The position numbers were made by a program, and so were the translations under genes. The notes beneath the pieces were generated by a model. The model saw only the letters and a program-made list of their open reading frames with translations. It was not told the DNA's origin and did no database searches. DNA of 64,000 bases from an uncultured Bryobacterales bacterium (GTDB taxonomy: Bacteria; Acidobacteriota; Terriglobia; Bryobacterales; UBA6623), in the NCBI GenBank assembly GCA_958295955.1, contig OY282420.1:3610435-3674434 (forward strand). The letters are read 5' to 3'. Each line of letters begins with the position of its first letter. Within the stretch, counting starts at the first letter, position 1. Below, piece after piece: positions 8,555 through 19,050 of this stretch.

Positions 8555-10141
8555 TCCCTCGCAGCCGACCAGCCCCACAGTGGCGGCGGCGGCCACAACG
8601 TTGTGGACGGTAATCATGTTCCCGGCCGCTCCCCCCAGCGCCTGCAGGCCCAGGATGACGAGGTGCGGAACCTGGATGCGGTCGGCTACGCCGTACTGGA
8701 ACAAGCTGAACATCAGATCGCTGACGGTGTTGCTCCCCGCGACGAAGGCCCCGAGAGCGCCGATCATGGCGGCGAAGAACGGCCACGTCGCGCCCGTGAC
8801 CGAAGCTGCGAATTCGGCCAGAACCAGCGGCATGCTCTGCAGCCCGGAGGCATTCGTATCGGAGTCGATGAAGACTCGCACCAGCGCGACCGCGAAAAGC
8901 AGGGCGAAGGCCGGCCCGGCGAGCATTTTGGCGGATGCCGCCCAAGCGCGTTTGGTTTGCCCGCCGCTCATGCCGTGAAGCCCGACCGTGATCAGGGAGA
9001 CGAGCATGAAGATCGTGCCCGGCAAGTAGAGAGGCTGAATGCCTTGAGAAAGGCCGCTGCCCAGGATGTCGCTCCAGACGATCTGGATAGAGCTTAGCCA
9101 TGCTTTCAAGGGCAGTTGCGAGAGGCGGGTGAGCACGAGCAGAACGGCGACAAGGATGTAGGGGGTCCATGCGCGGCTGAGGCCGATCTTGGCTTGCTGC
9201 CCGGAAAAATCGGGACTGAAGCTGCCCATCCAATTTTTCTCCCATTGGTCCCGGGGCGGGAAATCCCAGGGTTCGTCCTCGGGGATGAAGAGCTTGGCCC
9301 GCGCGGCGCTGACGACGACGGCGAGCCCGAGCAATCCGCCCAACAGAGAGGGAAACTCGGGGCCCAGCAACACTGCGACCAGACAGTAGGGGACAGTGAA
9401 CGCAAGGCCGGCGAAGATTGCGAATTTCCATATCTTGAGGCCGTCGGCGAAAGACCGCTCCGCGCCAAAGAAGCGGGTCATCATCGCGCAGATGATGAGC
9501 GGAATCGCCGTGCCGACGATAGCGTGCGGAATCGCGGCGAAAACGCCGATCCGATAGATGAAATCGGGGTACGAAATGCCTGCGGCGGCGATTGCGTTTT
9601 CGACTTCGGCTACGTTCAGAGACTCGGCCATGCCGACGAGAATGGGCGTGCCGACCGCGCCGAAGCTGACCGGCGTGCTTTGAATAATCAGGCAGCACAT
9701 CACGGCGGCCAGGGCGGGGAAGCCCAAGGCGAGCAGCAACGGCCCCGCGACGGCGGCGGGCGTGCCGAAGCCCGAGGCTCCTTCGATGAACGCGCCGAAC
9801 ATCCAGGCCACGATGATGAGTTGCACGCGGCGGTCGCGCGAGACATCCATGAAGCCCCGGCGGATCGCGGCCGTGGCGCCGCTTTCGGTCAGCGTTTGCA
9901 ATAGAACGATTGCGCCGAAGATGATCCACAGCAGCGTGACGGCGATAACGGCGCCTCTAAGAGACGCCGCGGCCACGTGCATGGCGGGGACCTTCCAAAA
10001 CATCAAAGCGAACGCGGCCGTCATTGCGTAGGCGACGGGCATGGCCCGCGTTGCCGGCCAGCGCAGGACAACGAGAAAGAACATTACCGCCAGGATGGGC
10101 AGCAGGGCGATCAGAGCGTAGAGGACGGAAGGTTCGGTCAT
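8453..10141 (-). CDS. lctP: L-lactate permease (LctP family)
   Basis: A 562-residue polytopic transporter of the LctP/LldP family, which takes up lactate (sometimes glycolate) with protons. The ATG at 10141 gives the family N-terminus (residues [18 protein letters not shown], first helix); the frame is open upstream but that part is arginine-rich and overlaps the divergent gene region. Family hallmarks are [36 protein letters not shown] and, near the end, [10 protein letters not shown]. About twelve hydrophobic segments are visible. It is convergent with gspD and the two coding ends overlap by 102 bases. No lactate dehydrogenase genes are adjacent, so the substrate is inferred from the family. 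Confidence 0.92.
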   Translation of the reverse strand: MTEPSVLYALIALLPILAVMFFLVVLRWPATRAMPVAYAMTAAFALMFWKVPAMHVAAASLRGAVIAVTLLWIIFGAIVLLQTLTESGATAAIRRGFMDVSRDRRVQLIIVAWMFGAFIEGASGFGTPAAVAGPLLLALGFPALAAVMCCLIIQSTPVSFGAVGTPILVGMAESLNVAEVENAIAAAGISYPDFIYRIGVFAAIPHAIVGTAIPLIICAMMTRFFGAERSFADGLKIWKFAIFAGLAFTVPYCLVAVLLGPEFPSLLGGLLGLAVVVSAARAKLFIPEDEPWDFPPRDQWEKNWMGSFSPDFSGQQAKIGLSRAWTPYILVAVLLVLTRLSQLPLKAWLSSIQIVWSDILGSGLSQGIQPLYLPGTIFMLVSLITVGLHGMSGGQTKRAWAASAKMLAGPAFALLFAVALVRVFIDSDTNASGLQSMPLVLAEFAASVTGATWPFFAAMIGALGAFVAGSNTVSDLMFSLFQYGVADRIQVPHLVILGLQALGGAAGNMITVHNVVAAAATVGLVGCEGLLIRRTIVPMLYYVVFAGLLGLLFSYGIFSNVF

Positions 10142-10235
10142 GAGCGGCCACAAGGTTACGCACCGCGCGGTATGCGTGTCAAGGCGGCCGCCGCGGGACG
10201 GCGGCGCGCAATTCGCTAAAATGGCGCCTGGGACG

Positions 10236-12950
10236 ATGCGCTTGTTCGCTGCATTTCTGGCGTTGGCGGGCGCCTCCGGTTTGTGCGCCGCCTCCGGCGA
10301 AGATTTTTTCGAGACAAAAATTCGCCCGTTGCTGGCCGAGAAGTGCGCGGCCTGCCACGGCGAGAAGATGCAGGCCGCCGCGGTCGATTTCCGTAAGCCC
10401 GAAACGGTGATCGGCAAGGTTGCGATTTCGGGCGATGAATCGAGTCCGTTGATCCGCGCGGTGCGCTACGAGGGCCGGATCAAGATGCCGCCGACATCGA
10501 AGCTGGCCGATGAAGAGATCGCAGTCCTGGTGGAATGGGTGCGCATGGGCGCGCCTTGGCCCAGTTTCGATGCCTCGGCGGCGGCGCCGGCGGCAACCGA
10601 GGAAGAGGCCGTCAGCAGCAGCCACTGGGCGTTTCAGCCGGTCGCCGACCCGCCGCCGCCGGATGTTCGCGAGGAGTCGTGGGCGCGCAACGACGTGGAC
10701 CGGTTCATTCTGGCGAGGCTGGAGGACGCCGGCCTGAAGCCCGCTCCCGAAGCTCCGAAGCTGACTCTGCTGCGGCGCGCGAAATTCGATCTGCTGGGGC
10801 TTCCGCCGACGCTTGAGGAGATCGAGCAATTCCGGCGGGATACTGCGCCGGGCGCTTTCACCCGCCTCCTCGACAGATTGCTCACATCGCCGCACTACGG
10901 CGAGCGCTGGGGCCGCCACTGGCTCGACGCGGCCCGCTACGCCGATTCCACGGGCGTGGATGAAGATCACCCCTACGGCGATTCCTGGCGCTACCGCGAC
11001 TACGTTATCGATGCCTTCAACCGCGACCTGCCCTACGACCGGTTCGTTCAGGAACAGATAGCCGGCGATTTGCTGCCCGCCGAAAAACCGGGCGCGATCA
11101 ATACGCGCGGGATTATCGCCACCGGGTTCCTGGCGTTGGGGCCGAAGGCTCTGGCGCAGCGCGACCCCGTGCAGAAAAAATACGACGTGGTCGACGAGCA
11201 GATCGATACGACCTCCAAAACTTTCCTGGGGCTGACGATCGCCTGTTCGCGGTGTCACGACCACAAGTTCGACCCGATCTTGACGAAGGATTACTATGCG
11301 CTCGCGAGCATCTTCGCCGGCACCAAGTCTTTTGTCGATTGGCGCAAAGACGGTTCGCGCTATTACAAGCAGCCGCTTGTCAAGCCGGAAATCTACGAGG
11401 CTTACAAGCAACGGGCCGACCGCGCCGCGCAATGGAAGCGATTGCGGAGAACGGCCGAGGCGGTTGCCGTCGCGCGCTATCTTCTCAGCGGCCCCGCGCA
11501 AGGGTTTGCCGACTATATGCTGGCCGCTGCCGGCGGCGTCGAGCGCAGCGGCCTCGATGCGCAGACTGCCGCCTGGTTCGAAGAGTATTTGAAACCGCGT
11601 CCGGCCCCGCGCCCTCATCTGGCCAAGTGGCGGGACGCCCCTGCTTCCCGGAAAGCCGCCGCCGCGGCCGCCTACCAGGAAGAGTTGCGCAAGACCATCC
11701 GGGAAAGAGCGGAGACGGCGGACGCCTGGCTGCAAGAGGCGATGGCCGCGGCGCGCGAAGGGAAGGGGGCGCCGGAGCTTCCCGAGTTGCCGACAACGCT
11801 GCTTTACAGGGACGTGACCTTCGAGGGCGCGCCCTACGACATCGACGCGAAGGACGCGGCGGCAAAGTTCGGCCCGGACGACCGCGAGCGGCTGGCCGCG
11901 CTGTCGGAACGGATCGAAGAAGCCGAAGCCGCCATCCCCCCCGAGCCGCCGATGGCGAACTGCGTGGCGGAAGGCGGGAGTATCAACCAGCGCGTCTTCG
12001 TCCGCGGCAGCCATAAAAATCTCGGCGATCCGGTAAGCAAGCGCTTCCCCTTGGCGCTTGCCGGTACCGGGCAGGCTCCGATCGAATCGGGCAGCGGGCG
12101 GCTGGAGTTGGCGCGGTGGCTGGGCTCGGATGCGAACCCCTTGAGCGCGCGCGTGATGGTCAACCGCATTTGGAACGGACATTTTGGCGACGGAATCGTG
12201 CGCACGCCCAACAACTTCGGGCTGATGGGAGAGCGCCCGACACACCCCAAGCTGCTCGACTATTTAGCCTCGCGGTTCGTCGCAAGCGGCTGGTCGGTGA
12301 AGCGGATGCATCGGCTGATCATGACCTCGGCGACTTACCGCATGAGCAGCGGCGTCTCCGAGGAGGCTTGGGCGAAGGATGCCGACAACCGGCTTTGGTC
12401 GCGTTTCAAGCGGCGGCGGCTGACGTTTGAAGAGATGCGCGACAGCTACTTGGCGGCGGCCGGCTCGCTCGACCTGACGATCGGGGGCGACCTCGACGCC
12501 GGCTCGGGGCGGTTGGTCGAGTTCGACCGCAATAACCGCCGGATCGATCCCGACGATTACCGCCGCCGCAGCGTTTACTTGCCGCTGATGCGGAATAAGC
12601 TGCCGACTCTGCTGGCGCTGTTCGATTTCGGGGACGCCACCACCCCTAACGGAAAACGTTCGGTGACCAACATAGCCCCCCAGGCGCTGTACGTGATGAA
12701 CAGCGGATTCGCGGACCGCGCGGCCGGCGGCATTGCGAAACGGCTATTGGAACGCTCCTCGGATCGTCTCGATGCCGCCTATAAGTTGGTTTACGCGCGT
12801 CCGCCGACCGAGCGGGAACGCGGTCGGGCGCGGAATTTCATTGAGGCGTTCGCCGCGCGGCAGACATCGTCGGACCGGCCACAAGAAGCAGCTTGGAAAA
12901 GTCTTTGTAAAATGCTATTGGCGTCGAACGAGTTTCATTATGTGGATTGA
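10236..12950 (+). CDS. Secreted c-type cytochrome protein with PSCyt1, DUF1549 (PSCyt2) and DUF1553 (PSD1) domains
   Basis: A 904-residue protein of a family abundant in Planctomycetes, Verrucomicrobia and Solibacter-like acidobacteria. A signal peptide ([17 protein letters not shown]) precedes a single-heme cytochrome domain with the motif CAACHG (Cys37, Cys40, His41). Then come DUF1549 ([52 protein letters not shown]) and DUF1553 ([32 protein letters not shown]). The ATG at 10221 is a possible alternative start. A TAAAAT box ends at about 10221, so the leader may be very short. The stop overlaps the DUF1501 gene, its usual partner. The substrate of this presumed periplasmic redox/hydrolytic pair is unknown. 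Confidence 0.9.
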   Translation: MRLFAAFLALAGASGLCAASGEDFFETKIRPLLAEKCAACHGEKMQAAAVDFRKPETVIGKVAISGDESSPLIRAVRYEGRIKMPPTSKLADEEIAVLVEWVRMGAPWPSFDASAAAPAATEEEAVSSSHWAFQPVADPPPPDVREESWARNDVDRFILARLEDAGLKPAPEAPKLTLLRRAKFDLLGLPPTLEEIEQFRRDTAPGAFTRLLDRLLTSPHYGERWGRHWLDAARYADSTGVDEDHPYGDSWRYRDYVIDAFNRDLPYDRFVQEQIAGDLLPAEKPGAINTRGIIATGFLALGPKALAQRDPVQKKYDVVDEQIDTTSKTFLGLTIACSRCHDHKFDPILTKDYYALASIFAGTKSFVDWRKDGSRYYKQPLVKPEIYEAYKQRADRAAQWKRLRRTAEAVAVARYLLSGPAQGFADYMLAAAGGVERSGLDAQTAAWFEEYLKPRPAPRPHLAKWRDAPASRKAAAAAAYQEELRKTIRERAETADAWLQEAMAAAREGKGAPELPELPTTLLYRDVTFEGAPYDIDAKDAAAKFGPDDRERLAALSERIEEAEAAIPPEPPMANCVAEGGSINQRVFVRGSHKNLGDPVSKRFPLALAGTGQAPIESGSGRLELARWLGSDANPLSARVMVNRIWNGHFGDGIVRTPNNFGLMGERPTHPKLLDYLASRFVASGWSVKRMHRLIMTSATYRMSSGVSEEAWAKDADNRLWSRFKRRRLTFEEMRDSYLAAAGSLDLTIGGDLDAGSGRLVEFDRNNRRIDPDDYRRRSVYLPLMRNKLPTLLALFDFGDATTPNGKRSVTNIAPQALYVMNSGFADRAAGGIAKRLLERSSDRLDAAYKLVYARPPTERERGRARNFIEAFAARQTSSDRPQEAAWKSLCKMLLASNEFHYVD

Positions 12951-14418
12951 CCGCAAGCATCGCGCATTGGCGGGGGCGCCGCTGCAGCCTCCCCAGGCGG
13001 CTGCGGGACCGAGCCGCCGGACGCTGCTGCGCCGCACGGCTTTGGGCTTCGGTTCGCTCGGTCTCTACGGTCTGCTCGGCGACCGGGATTTGTTGGCTGC
13101 CGCTCCCGCCAACCCGCTGGCGGCCAAGCAAACGCATTTCGCGCCGCGCGCCAAGCGCGTCATTTTTTTGTTCATGCACGGCGGAGTTTCGCACGTCGAT
13201 TCCTTCGACCCGAAGCCGCGGCTGGACGCCGACCACGGCAAGCCGCTGCCGATCAAGCGCTCGCTGACGTTCAACGCCAAATCGGCCGGCGGACTGATGC
13301 GTTCTCCCTGGGAGTTTGAAAAACGCGGCGAGAGCGGCATTCCGATCAGTACGCTGTTCCCGGAGATCGCGGGTTGCGCCGACGATCTTTGCGTCATCCG
13401 CTCGATGGTTGGCGAGGGCGTGGACCACGGCGCGGCCATGTTGCAGCTCTTTACCGGGACGTTCTCGTTCTCGCGTCCGAGCATGGGTTCGTGGGCGCTC
13501 TACGGACTGGGTACCGAGAATCGGAACCTCCCCGGCTTCATTACGATCAAACCGACGCAATGGCAGGGCGGCGACAAGCTGTTCGGCTCGAGCTTCCTGC
13601 CGGGGGCCTATCAAGGGACGCCGATCGGGTCGTCTCCGATGCAGGTCGACGACATCATCGCCAACCCGATCGAGCATCTGCGCCCGCGGGGCGAGACCGC
13701 CGACGAGCAAAAGCTGGAGTTGGAATTTTTGCGGGCCGTCAACCGGCGTCACGCCGACGAACGGCGTTACGATGCGAACCTTGAAGCGCGCATTCAAGCG
13801 TTCGAGTTGGGCTTCCGTATGCAGATGGAGGCCCCGCAAGCGTTGGATGTTTCGCGGGAGACCGAGGCCGTCAAAAAACTGTACGGTCTCGACCAGGAGG
13901 TCACGCGCGATTTCGCTTGGCAGTGTCTGTTGGCGCGGCGGTTCAGCGAGCGGGGCGTGCGCGTCGTTCAGGCGACGCATTCGGGCGCCGAGGAAAAATG
14001 GGACCACCACGGCGATATTTTGAGGCTGCACCCGATCCGGGCGCGGGAAGTGGACAAGCCCATTGCCGGCCTGATTCGCGATCTCAAATCCCGCGGGCTG
14101 CTGGACGAAACCCTGGTCGTATGGGGCGGCGAGTTCGGGCGCACGCCGTTTTCCGAGGGCGCCGACGGCCGCGACCACAATCCGTACGGCTATTCGATCT
14201 TCATGGCCGGCGGCGGCGTGAAACGCGGTTTCATCTATGGGGCGACTGACGAGTTCGGCTACCACGCAGTGGAAGACCGCATGCATATCCACGACCTGCA
14301 CGCCACGATTCTGCACCTGCTGGGGCTCGACCACGAGCGCCTGACTTACCGCTACGGCGGACGGGATTTCCGACTCACGGACGTAGCGGGGGTTGTGGCG
14401 AAAAAGATTCTCGCTTAG
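12940..14418 (+). CDS. DUF1501 family protein with Tat signal
   Basis: A 492-residue protein that overlaps the upstream PSCyt/DUF1553 gene by 11 bases, the standard pairing of these families. The N-terminus carries a twin-arginine motif (SRRTLLRRTALGF, residues 25-37), so it should be exported folded. DUF1501 belongs to the alkaline-phosphatase/sulfatase-like fold. The expected metal-site blocks are visible: FMHGGVSHVDSFDPKP near the start, DHGAAMLQL in the middle, and VWGGEFGRTPFSEGADGRDHNPYG near the end. The role is presumed hydrolysis of an unknown ester together with the cytochrome protein. The start at 12940 is set by the Tat leader; the frame is open further upstream inside the previous gene. 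Confidence 0.9.
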   Translation: MWIDRKHRALAGAPLQPPQAAAGPSRRTLLRRTALGFGSLGLYGLLGDRDLLAAAPANPLAAKQTHFAPRAKRVIFLFMHGGVSHVDSFDPKPRLDADHGKPLPIKRSLTFNAKSAGGLMRSPWEFEKRGESGIPISTLFPEIAGCADDLCVIRSMVGEGVDHGAAMLQLFTGTFSFSRPSMGSWALYGLGTENRNLPGFITIKPTQWQGGDKLFGSSFLPGAYQGTPIGSSPMQVDDIIANPIEHLRPRGETADEQKLELEFLRAVNRRHADERRYDANLEARIQAFELGFRMQMEAPQALDVSRETEAVKKLYGLDQEVTRDFAWQCLLARRFSERGVRVVQATHSGAEEKWDHHGDILRLHPIRAREVDKPIAGLIRDLKSRGLLDETLVVWGGEFGRTPFSEGADGRDHNPYGYSIFMAGGGVKRGFIYGATDEFGYHAVEDRMHIHDLHATILHLLGLDHERLTYRYGGRDFRLTDVAGVVAKKILA

Positions 14419-14512
14419 CAGCAGCCCGCGGGGGAAGTCTCCGCCCGCGTGACCGTTACGCGGTCTGCTAGACTACCGGCATGAGCGCGGAGTCGCGTAA
14501 GGAGAATGCCCG

Positions 14513-14962
14513 ATGGCTGCTTCACCGGTGATCCCCGCGCCGCCCGTCGACGACATCTACCGCGCTTGGCGGGAAGCCGGGGTGGACCCCGACCTTGCAC
14601 ACGCGGCTGTCGAGCAAGTTCGCGATCAAGCCGGCCGGAACGTCATTGTCGTCATGGGATCGCGCTTTGACGAGCTCAGCGCCAAGATCGACGCCCAAGC
14701 CGCTCGCCTGGATGGTAAGATCGACGCCCAGGGCGCTCACCTGGAGGCCAAGATCGACGCCCAAGGCGCTCATCTGGAGGCCAAGATCGATGCCCAAGGC
14801 GCTCGCCTGGAGGCCAAGATCGACGCCCAAGGCGCTCACCTGGAGGCCAAGATTGACGCTCAAAGCGCTCGCATCGAGGTCTTGCAGCGCGTGATTTGGC
14901 CGCTTATCGGCATCCTCGCCACCGCGGTCTTCGGCCTGTTATACGAGGCTGTCTCCCAATAG
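14513..14962 (+). CDS. Small membrane-anchored hendecad coiled-coil protein
   Basis: A 149-residue protein with a good ribosome-binding site (TAAGGAG at 14498-14504, eight bases before the ATG). The N-terminal 50 residues are compact and helical (DDIYRAWREAGVDPDLAHAA). Six near-identical 11-residue units follow (AKIDAQGAHLE type, residues 57-122), giving a right-handed hendecad coiled coil. The C-terminus is one membrane helix (VIWPLIGILATAVFGLLYEA). The build resembles DUF1640/CCDC90-like and other 'coiled coil plus tail anchor' proteins, but I do not recognise a named family. It stands alone between the DUF1501 gene and the convergent acyl-CoA ligase. Confidence 0.75.
   Translation: MAASPVIPAPPVDDIYRAWREAGVDPDLAHAAVEQVRDQAGRNVIVVMGSRFDELSAKIDAQAARLDGKIDAQGAHLEAKIDAQGAHLEAKIDAQGARLEAKIDAQGAHLEAKIDAQSARIEVLQRVIWPLIGILATAVFGLLYEAVSQ
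14681..14878 (+). repeat. Six in-frame 33-bp tandem repeats
   Basis: Six head-to-tail copies of a 33-base unit encode the 11-residue repeats of the coiled-coil protein. Copies 2-5 are nearly identical at DNA level (units begin GCCAAGATCGACGCCCAAGG), while the first and last have drifted. Strong DNA identity suggests recent expansion or ongoing homogenisation; copy-number change would lengthen the stalk without a frameshift. Confidence 0.93.
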
Positions 14963-14995
14963 TCTTTCCGTATCGGGCGCTTGGCCCGCGGGCTG

Positions 14996-16705
14996 TCAGG
15001 CGGAAGTAAGCTCGGCGCGGATTTTGCGTTTGGCGAATTTGCCGGAGGCGATGCGCGGCAGCGGTTCTTCGCGAAAGTAGATGCGGCTGGGGACTTCGAA
15101 GCCGGCCAAGTGCTTTCTCAACTCTTCCTGAAGCTCCGCCGCGCTCAACTCGACGCCGGGTTCAGGCACGACTACCGCCGCCAGGTCTTCGCCCAGCCTC
15201 TCGTCGGGGATGCCGACGGCAACCGCTTCGGCGACGCCGGCGCATTTGTAGAGCGCGTCTTCGACGGCGCCGCAACTGATGTTCTCGCCGCCGCGGATGA
15301 CGATGTCCTTGATGCGGTCAACGAAGAACACGAAATCGTCTTCGTCGATGTAAGCGATGTCGCCGGTCTTGAGCCAGCCGTTTTCGAAAGCCTTCGCCGT
15401 GGCTTCGGGCTTGTTCCAGTAACCGCGGATGACCGAAGTCCCGCGGATCCAGACCTCGCCGGGCTCGCCTCGGGGGACATCGTTGCCGTCGGTCCCGACG
15501 AAGCGCATGTCGAGCACCGCGGAGCAGCGGCCGCTGCTGTTGGGATGCCGAAGGTAATTTTGATTGCGGATGAGAGTGCCGATCGCATTGGTCTCGGTCA
15601 TGCCCCAGCCGGTGCCGGGTAGGGCGTTTTGCAATACTTCGACGGTTTCGAGCACCTGCCGCGCGGGGCGGTGGGCGCCGCCGCCCCCGATTCCAAGCAG
15701 GCTGGGCAACGGCCGCCCCTGTTCCCGAGCGGCGCGGATGAGGTCGCCGGTGATGGTCGGCACGGACGTAAAATGTGTAATCTTTTCCCTCTCGATGGTG
15801 TCGAGGGCTTCCTCGACGTCCCACTTGTGCATCAGGGTGAGGCGGCGTCCGGCCCGCAGGCCGCCGAGCAGGCAGACGTGACTCGCCGTGACGTGGAAGA
15901 ACGGGATCGAGACCAGCAGCCGGTACTGCGCCTCGGTCGGCTCGACCGGCGGCGTGATGTTGGCGAGCTTGCTCGCCACGCGGCCTTCGAGTTCCCAGGA
16001 CAGCAGCGCGTGGAGAACGTTGCGGTGGGTGGAGATCGCCCCTTTCGGATGTCCCGTCGATCCCGATGTGTAGAGCATCATCGCGTCGTCGTCGGGGTCG
16101 GATTCGATCGCGGGCAATGCGGATTCGTCTGCCGCTGCGATCACTTCGTCGAAAATCGCGATGCGCTCTGTCGGCGTTCGCGGCGTTCTGACGGCGACCG
16201 CGGGGACGCCCAGGTCGGGCAGGCGGCCCTCGATTCTCTGCAGCCGCTCTTCGTCGATGAGCAGCGCCTTGGCGCCGCAGTCCTTGAGTCCGTACTCGAT
16301 TTCCTCGCCGCTCCACCAGCCGTTGAAGGCGACGCTCACCGCGCCGAACGAGATCGGCGCAAAGAACGAGACGACCCATTCGGGGTAGTTGCGCATGCAA
16401 ACCGCGACCCGGTCGCCGCGCCCGACGTTGAGCCGCTCGCGCAGGAAGCGGGCGATCTTGGCGGTTCGGCTGCGAACCTCGTTGAAGCTGTACTCCTCGC
16501 CGCGGTAGCGCAGGTAGATGAGGTCGCCCCATGGTTCGGAAGCGGTCAGCAGGTCGAGCAGACTGCCGGGCGCGTTCTTGAAAACCCGGCAGACCAAGCC
16601 GCCGCGAACGGTTTGCTCGACGATTTCGTAGTCTTGTCCGGGAGCGGTGAGCTCGGCGACGGCTTGCCAGTGTTCGGCTGCGGACATATTCGAAAAACGT
16701 TTCAT
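14996..16705 (-). CDS. Acyl-CoA/aryl-CoA ligase (AMP-dependent synthetase)
   Basis: A 569-residue ANL-superfamily adenylate-forming enzyme that activates a carboxylic acid to its acyl-AMP and then CoA thioester. The AMP-binding P-loop is visible (MLYTSGSTGHPKGAIST), together with GWGMTETNA, the block LKTGDIAYIDEDDFVFFVDR and the C-terminal lysine region ASGKFAKRKIRAEL. It is the last gene of the minus-strand pca cluster, 74 bases after the FAH-fold gene. No pcaIJ CoA-transferase is visible, so one possible job is activating 3-oxoadipate or an aromatic acid feeding the pathway; this is inference. Met1 and Met7 are both possible starts. Confidence 0.85.
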   Translation of the reverse strand: MKRFSNMSAAEHWQAVAELTAPGQDYEIVEQTVRGGLVCRVFKNAPGSLLDLLTASEPWGDLIYLRYRGEEYSFNEVRSRTAKIARFLRERLNVGRGDRVAVCMRNYPEWVVSFFAPISFGAVSVAFNGWWSGEEIEYGLKDCGAKALLIDEERLQRIEGRLPDLGVPAVAVRTPRTPTERIAIFDEVIAAADESALPAIESDPDDDAMMLYTSGSTGHPKGAISTHRNVLHALLSWELEGRVASKLANITPPVEPTEAQYRLLVSIPFFHVTASHVCLLGGLRAGRRLTLMHKWDVEEALDTIEREKITHFTSVPTITGDLIRAAREQGRPLPSLLGIGGGGAHRPARQVLETVEVLQNALPGTGWGMTETNAIGTLIRNQNYLRHPNSSGRCSAVLDMRFVGTDGNDVPRGEPGEVWIRGTSVIRGYWNKPEATAKAFENGWLKTGDIAYIDEDDFVFFVDRIKDIVIRGGENISCGAVEDALYKCAGVAEAVAVGIPDERLGEDLAAVVVPEPGVELSAAELQEELRKHLAGFEVPSRIYFREEPLPRIASGKFAKRKIRAELTSA

Positions 16706-16779
16706 TTTGGCATTTTCGGCCGCGGAGTTTCATCGGGGGCGGCAAGGTCGGTTGTGCGGCGCGCTATGGCCGCTGCCGT

Positions 16780-17631
16780 TTACCGTTCGTCTTCGATCGG
16801 GTTGGCGAGCACTCCGATTCTCGAAATTTCGACTTCGACCCGGTCGCCGGCTTTCATGAAAACCGGCGGCTTGCGCGCTTTGCCGACTCCTCCGGTCGTG
16901 CCGGTGGAGACGACGTCGCCGGGACGCAGCGGGAAGATGATGGAGAGGTAGCGAATCAGGTAAGGGATATCGAACAGCAGGTCGGAAGTGGGCGCGCGCT
17001 GCATGACCCGGCCGTTGAGGCGCGTTTCGAGCGTCAGCGCGCCCGGATCGGGGATCTCGTCGGCAGTGACAAGCCAAGGGCCGAACGCGCCCGAGCGCCA
17101 GAAGTTCTTTCCCGGCGTGAACTGGTGAGTGTGCGCCTGGAAGTCGCGGATGGAGCCGTCATTGTAACAACTGTAGCCCGCGACGTGAGCAAGAGCCCGC
17201 TCGGCCGGGATATGGCGTCCCGATTTGCCGATGACGAACGCCAATTCGCCTTCGTAATCGTATTGCTCCGACGCCTTGGGCCGGATCATGGCTGCGCCGT
17301 GTCCGACGTGGGATTCGGGGTGGCGCACGAACAGCGCCGGGTATGCGGGCAGGGCGCGGCCCGTTTCCTCAATGTGGGTCTTGTAATTGAGGCCGATGCA
17401 TACGATGCGGCCGGGGTCGAGAACCGGGGGCAGCAAGCGCACTTCGTCGAGGCTGAAGTCCGGGCCGCGCGCCGCGGCCTGCCCGCGGAGCTCGTCGAGG
17501 GCGCCGGCGCGGAGAGCAGCGGCCAGGGTGGTCGGGCTTCCGTCGAGGCGGGCGCGGAGGTCGACGACGCCTCCGTTGACGTATGCGCCGTAGCTTGCCC
17601 GGCCGTTGTGCATGTAGCTGAGTAACTTCAT
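16780..17631 (-). CDS. Fumarylacetoacetate hydrolase family protein
   Basis: A 283-residue FAH-fold enzyme (hydrolases, decarboxylases and isomerases acting on 2-oxo acids with a divalent metal). The ATG at 17631 gives the family N-terminus MKLLSYMHNGRASYGAY. Metal ligands are visible in YDYEGELAFVIGKS (two Glu) and CYNDGSIRDFQ (Asp), and the C-terminal GDVVSTGTTGGVG loop is conserved. It starts eight bases after the pcaB stop, so it is part of the pca operon. Typical annotations are 2-hydroxyhepta-2,4-diene-1,7-dioate isomerase or ureidoglycolate lyase; the substrate cannot be set from sequence. Members of this family are common accessory genes in aromatic catabolic operons. Confidence 0.87.
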   Translation of the reverse strand: MKLLSYMHNGRASYGAYVNGGVVDLRARLDGSPTTLAAALRAGALDELRGQAAARGPDFSLDEVRLLPPVLDPGRIVCIGLNYKTHIEETGRALPAYPALFVRHPESHVGHGAAMIRPKASEQYDYEGELAFVIGKSGRHIPAERALAHVAGYSCYNDGSIRDFQAHTHQFTPGKNFWRSGAFGPWLVTADEIPDPGALTLETRLNGRVMQRAPTSDLLFDIPYLIRYLSIIFPLRPGDVVSTGTTGGVGKARKPPVFMKAGDRVEVEISRIGVLANPIEDER

Positions 17632-17638
17632 CGACTTT

Positions 17639-18949
17639 CTATTCGAGCACGCGGCCGATGAACGCATCCGCGGCGCCGAGAGAGTTGGCGGGGTCGCGGA
17701 GGCGGTCCCAATCGACGGAGGCGGTGGAAGAAGCGCGCAAGACTTCGATCAGGGAGCGTCCGGCTGCGGAAGCTTCCCGGCAGGCTTGAGCAACGAGCGC
17801 CTGCGCCTGCTGCAGAGGCATGTGCGCGGCCAGCGCGAAGGCCGCGGCCTCGGCAAGCAGCAGGCCGCCGGCCGCGTCGATATTGCGCCGCATCCTCTCC
17901 GCGCGGACATCGAGCGCGCCGCCGATGGTTTCGGCATGGCGCAGGGCGGTTCCTGCGAGAATCGTCATTTGCGGCAGCAGCAGCCATTCGGCGGTCCAGC
18001 CGGAACCTCCCCGTTCGTGCTCCTGGAGCGCCGCCTGTTGCATGGACGCCGACAACCCGGCGTTCACCGTCGCCGCGGCAACGAGGACTTCGCTGAGTAC
18101 GGGATTGGACTTCTGCGGCATCGTACTCGAGCCGCCGGCGCTGCCGTCGTGGACCTCGGCGATCTCGTCTTGAGCCAGCAGCGTGAGGTCGCGGCCCATC
18201 TTGCCGGTCGAGGCCGTCACCAGGGCAAGCCAGGCGGCCGCTTCGCCGAAAGAGTCGCGTTGGGAATGCCAGGGCATCGGGGGGAGGGCTAGGTCGAGTT
18301 CCTTCGCCAGAGCCTCGCTTACGGCGAGGCCGCGGTCGCCGAGCGCGGCGAGAGTTCCCGCCGCTCCGCCGAACTGCAGGACGAGCAGGCGCGGGCGCAG
18401 TTCGGCGAGGCGCCGGCGGTGGCGCTTGAGCGGCGCAATCCACCCGGCGGCCTTCAGGCCGAAGGTGGTCGGTACGGCTTGCCGCGAACGGGTGCGTCCG
18501 GCCATGACCGTTCCGCGATGCGCGGCGGCATGTTGCGAGAAGCGGGCGATGACTGCCTCCAGGCGCGCGTCGAGGCCGGCTAGGGCCTCGCGGAGACGGA
18601 TGACGAGCGCGCTGTCGATGACATCTTGCGAGGTTGCTCCCCAATGGACGTATTCGCCCCAGGGGGCCGCCGCGGCGCGCAGTTGCTTGACCAGAGCCGT
18701 CACCGGGTGTCCGGCTTGCTGCACGCCTGCGCCGAGGGCGTTCCAATCCGGGTCCAGGGTTCTCGCGGCGTCGGCGATGTCCCGGGCGCAGCCGGGGGGG
18801 ATGACGCCGCAGCTCTCTTCGGCCCGGGCCAAGGCGACCTCGAATTGCAGCATGGCTTCCAGCGCGGCCCGGTCCGTGAACAAGGCGCTTGTCTGCGGGT
18901 CGGAGAGCAAGGGGTCCAACAGGCGCGAACCGAACGGAGCCGAGGTCAT
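17639..18949 (-). CDS. pcaB: 3-carboxy-cis,cis-muconate cycloisomerase
   Basis: A 436-residue member of the fumarase/aspartase superfamily. It converts 3-carboxy-cis,cis-muconate to 4-carboxymuconolactone, the second step after protocatechuate ring cleavage. The superfamily signature loop GGSSTMPQKSNPVLSE is intact, and EYVHWGATSQDVIDSALV is the class-typical second conserved block. It lies 101 bases after pcaG on the minus strand. Length and N-terminus (LLDPLLSDPQTSALFTDRA) match bacterial PcaB rather than adenylosuccinate lyase, and the neighbouring pca genes support this. Confidence 0.94.
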   Translation of the reverse strand: MTSAPFGSRLLDPLLSDPQTSALFTDRAALEAMLQFEVALARAEESCGVIPPGCARDIADAARTLDPDWNALGAGVQQAGHPVTALVKQLRAAAAPWGEYVHWGATSQDVIDSALVIRLREALAGLDARLEAVIARFSQHAAAHRGTVMAGRTRSRQAVPTTFGLKAAGWIAPLKRHRRRLAELRPRLLVLQFGGAAGTLAALGDRGLAVSEALAKELDLALPPMPWHSQRDSFGEAAAWLALVTASTGKMGRDLTLLAQDEIAEVHDGSAGGSSTMPQKSNPVLSEVLVAAATVNAGLSASMQQAALQEHERGGSGWTAEWLLLPQMTILAGTALRHAETIGGALDVRAERMRRNIDAAGGLLLAEAAAFALAAHMPLQQAQALVAQACREASAAGRSLIEVLRASSTASVDWDRLRDPANSLGAADAFIGRVLE

Positions 18950-19050
18950 GCGCCTCCCTCGCGGTACGCGGTTGCGCGCGGCGGTTTTCCGTGAAGGTTT
19001 TTTTCAGGGGGCTGCATCACGGTATCTCGGGTGCGTCCGGCGAATCGACG

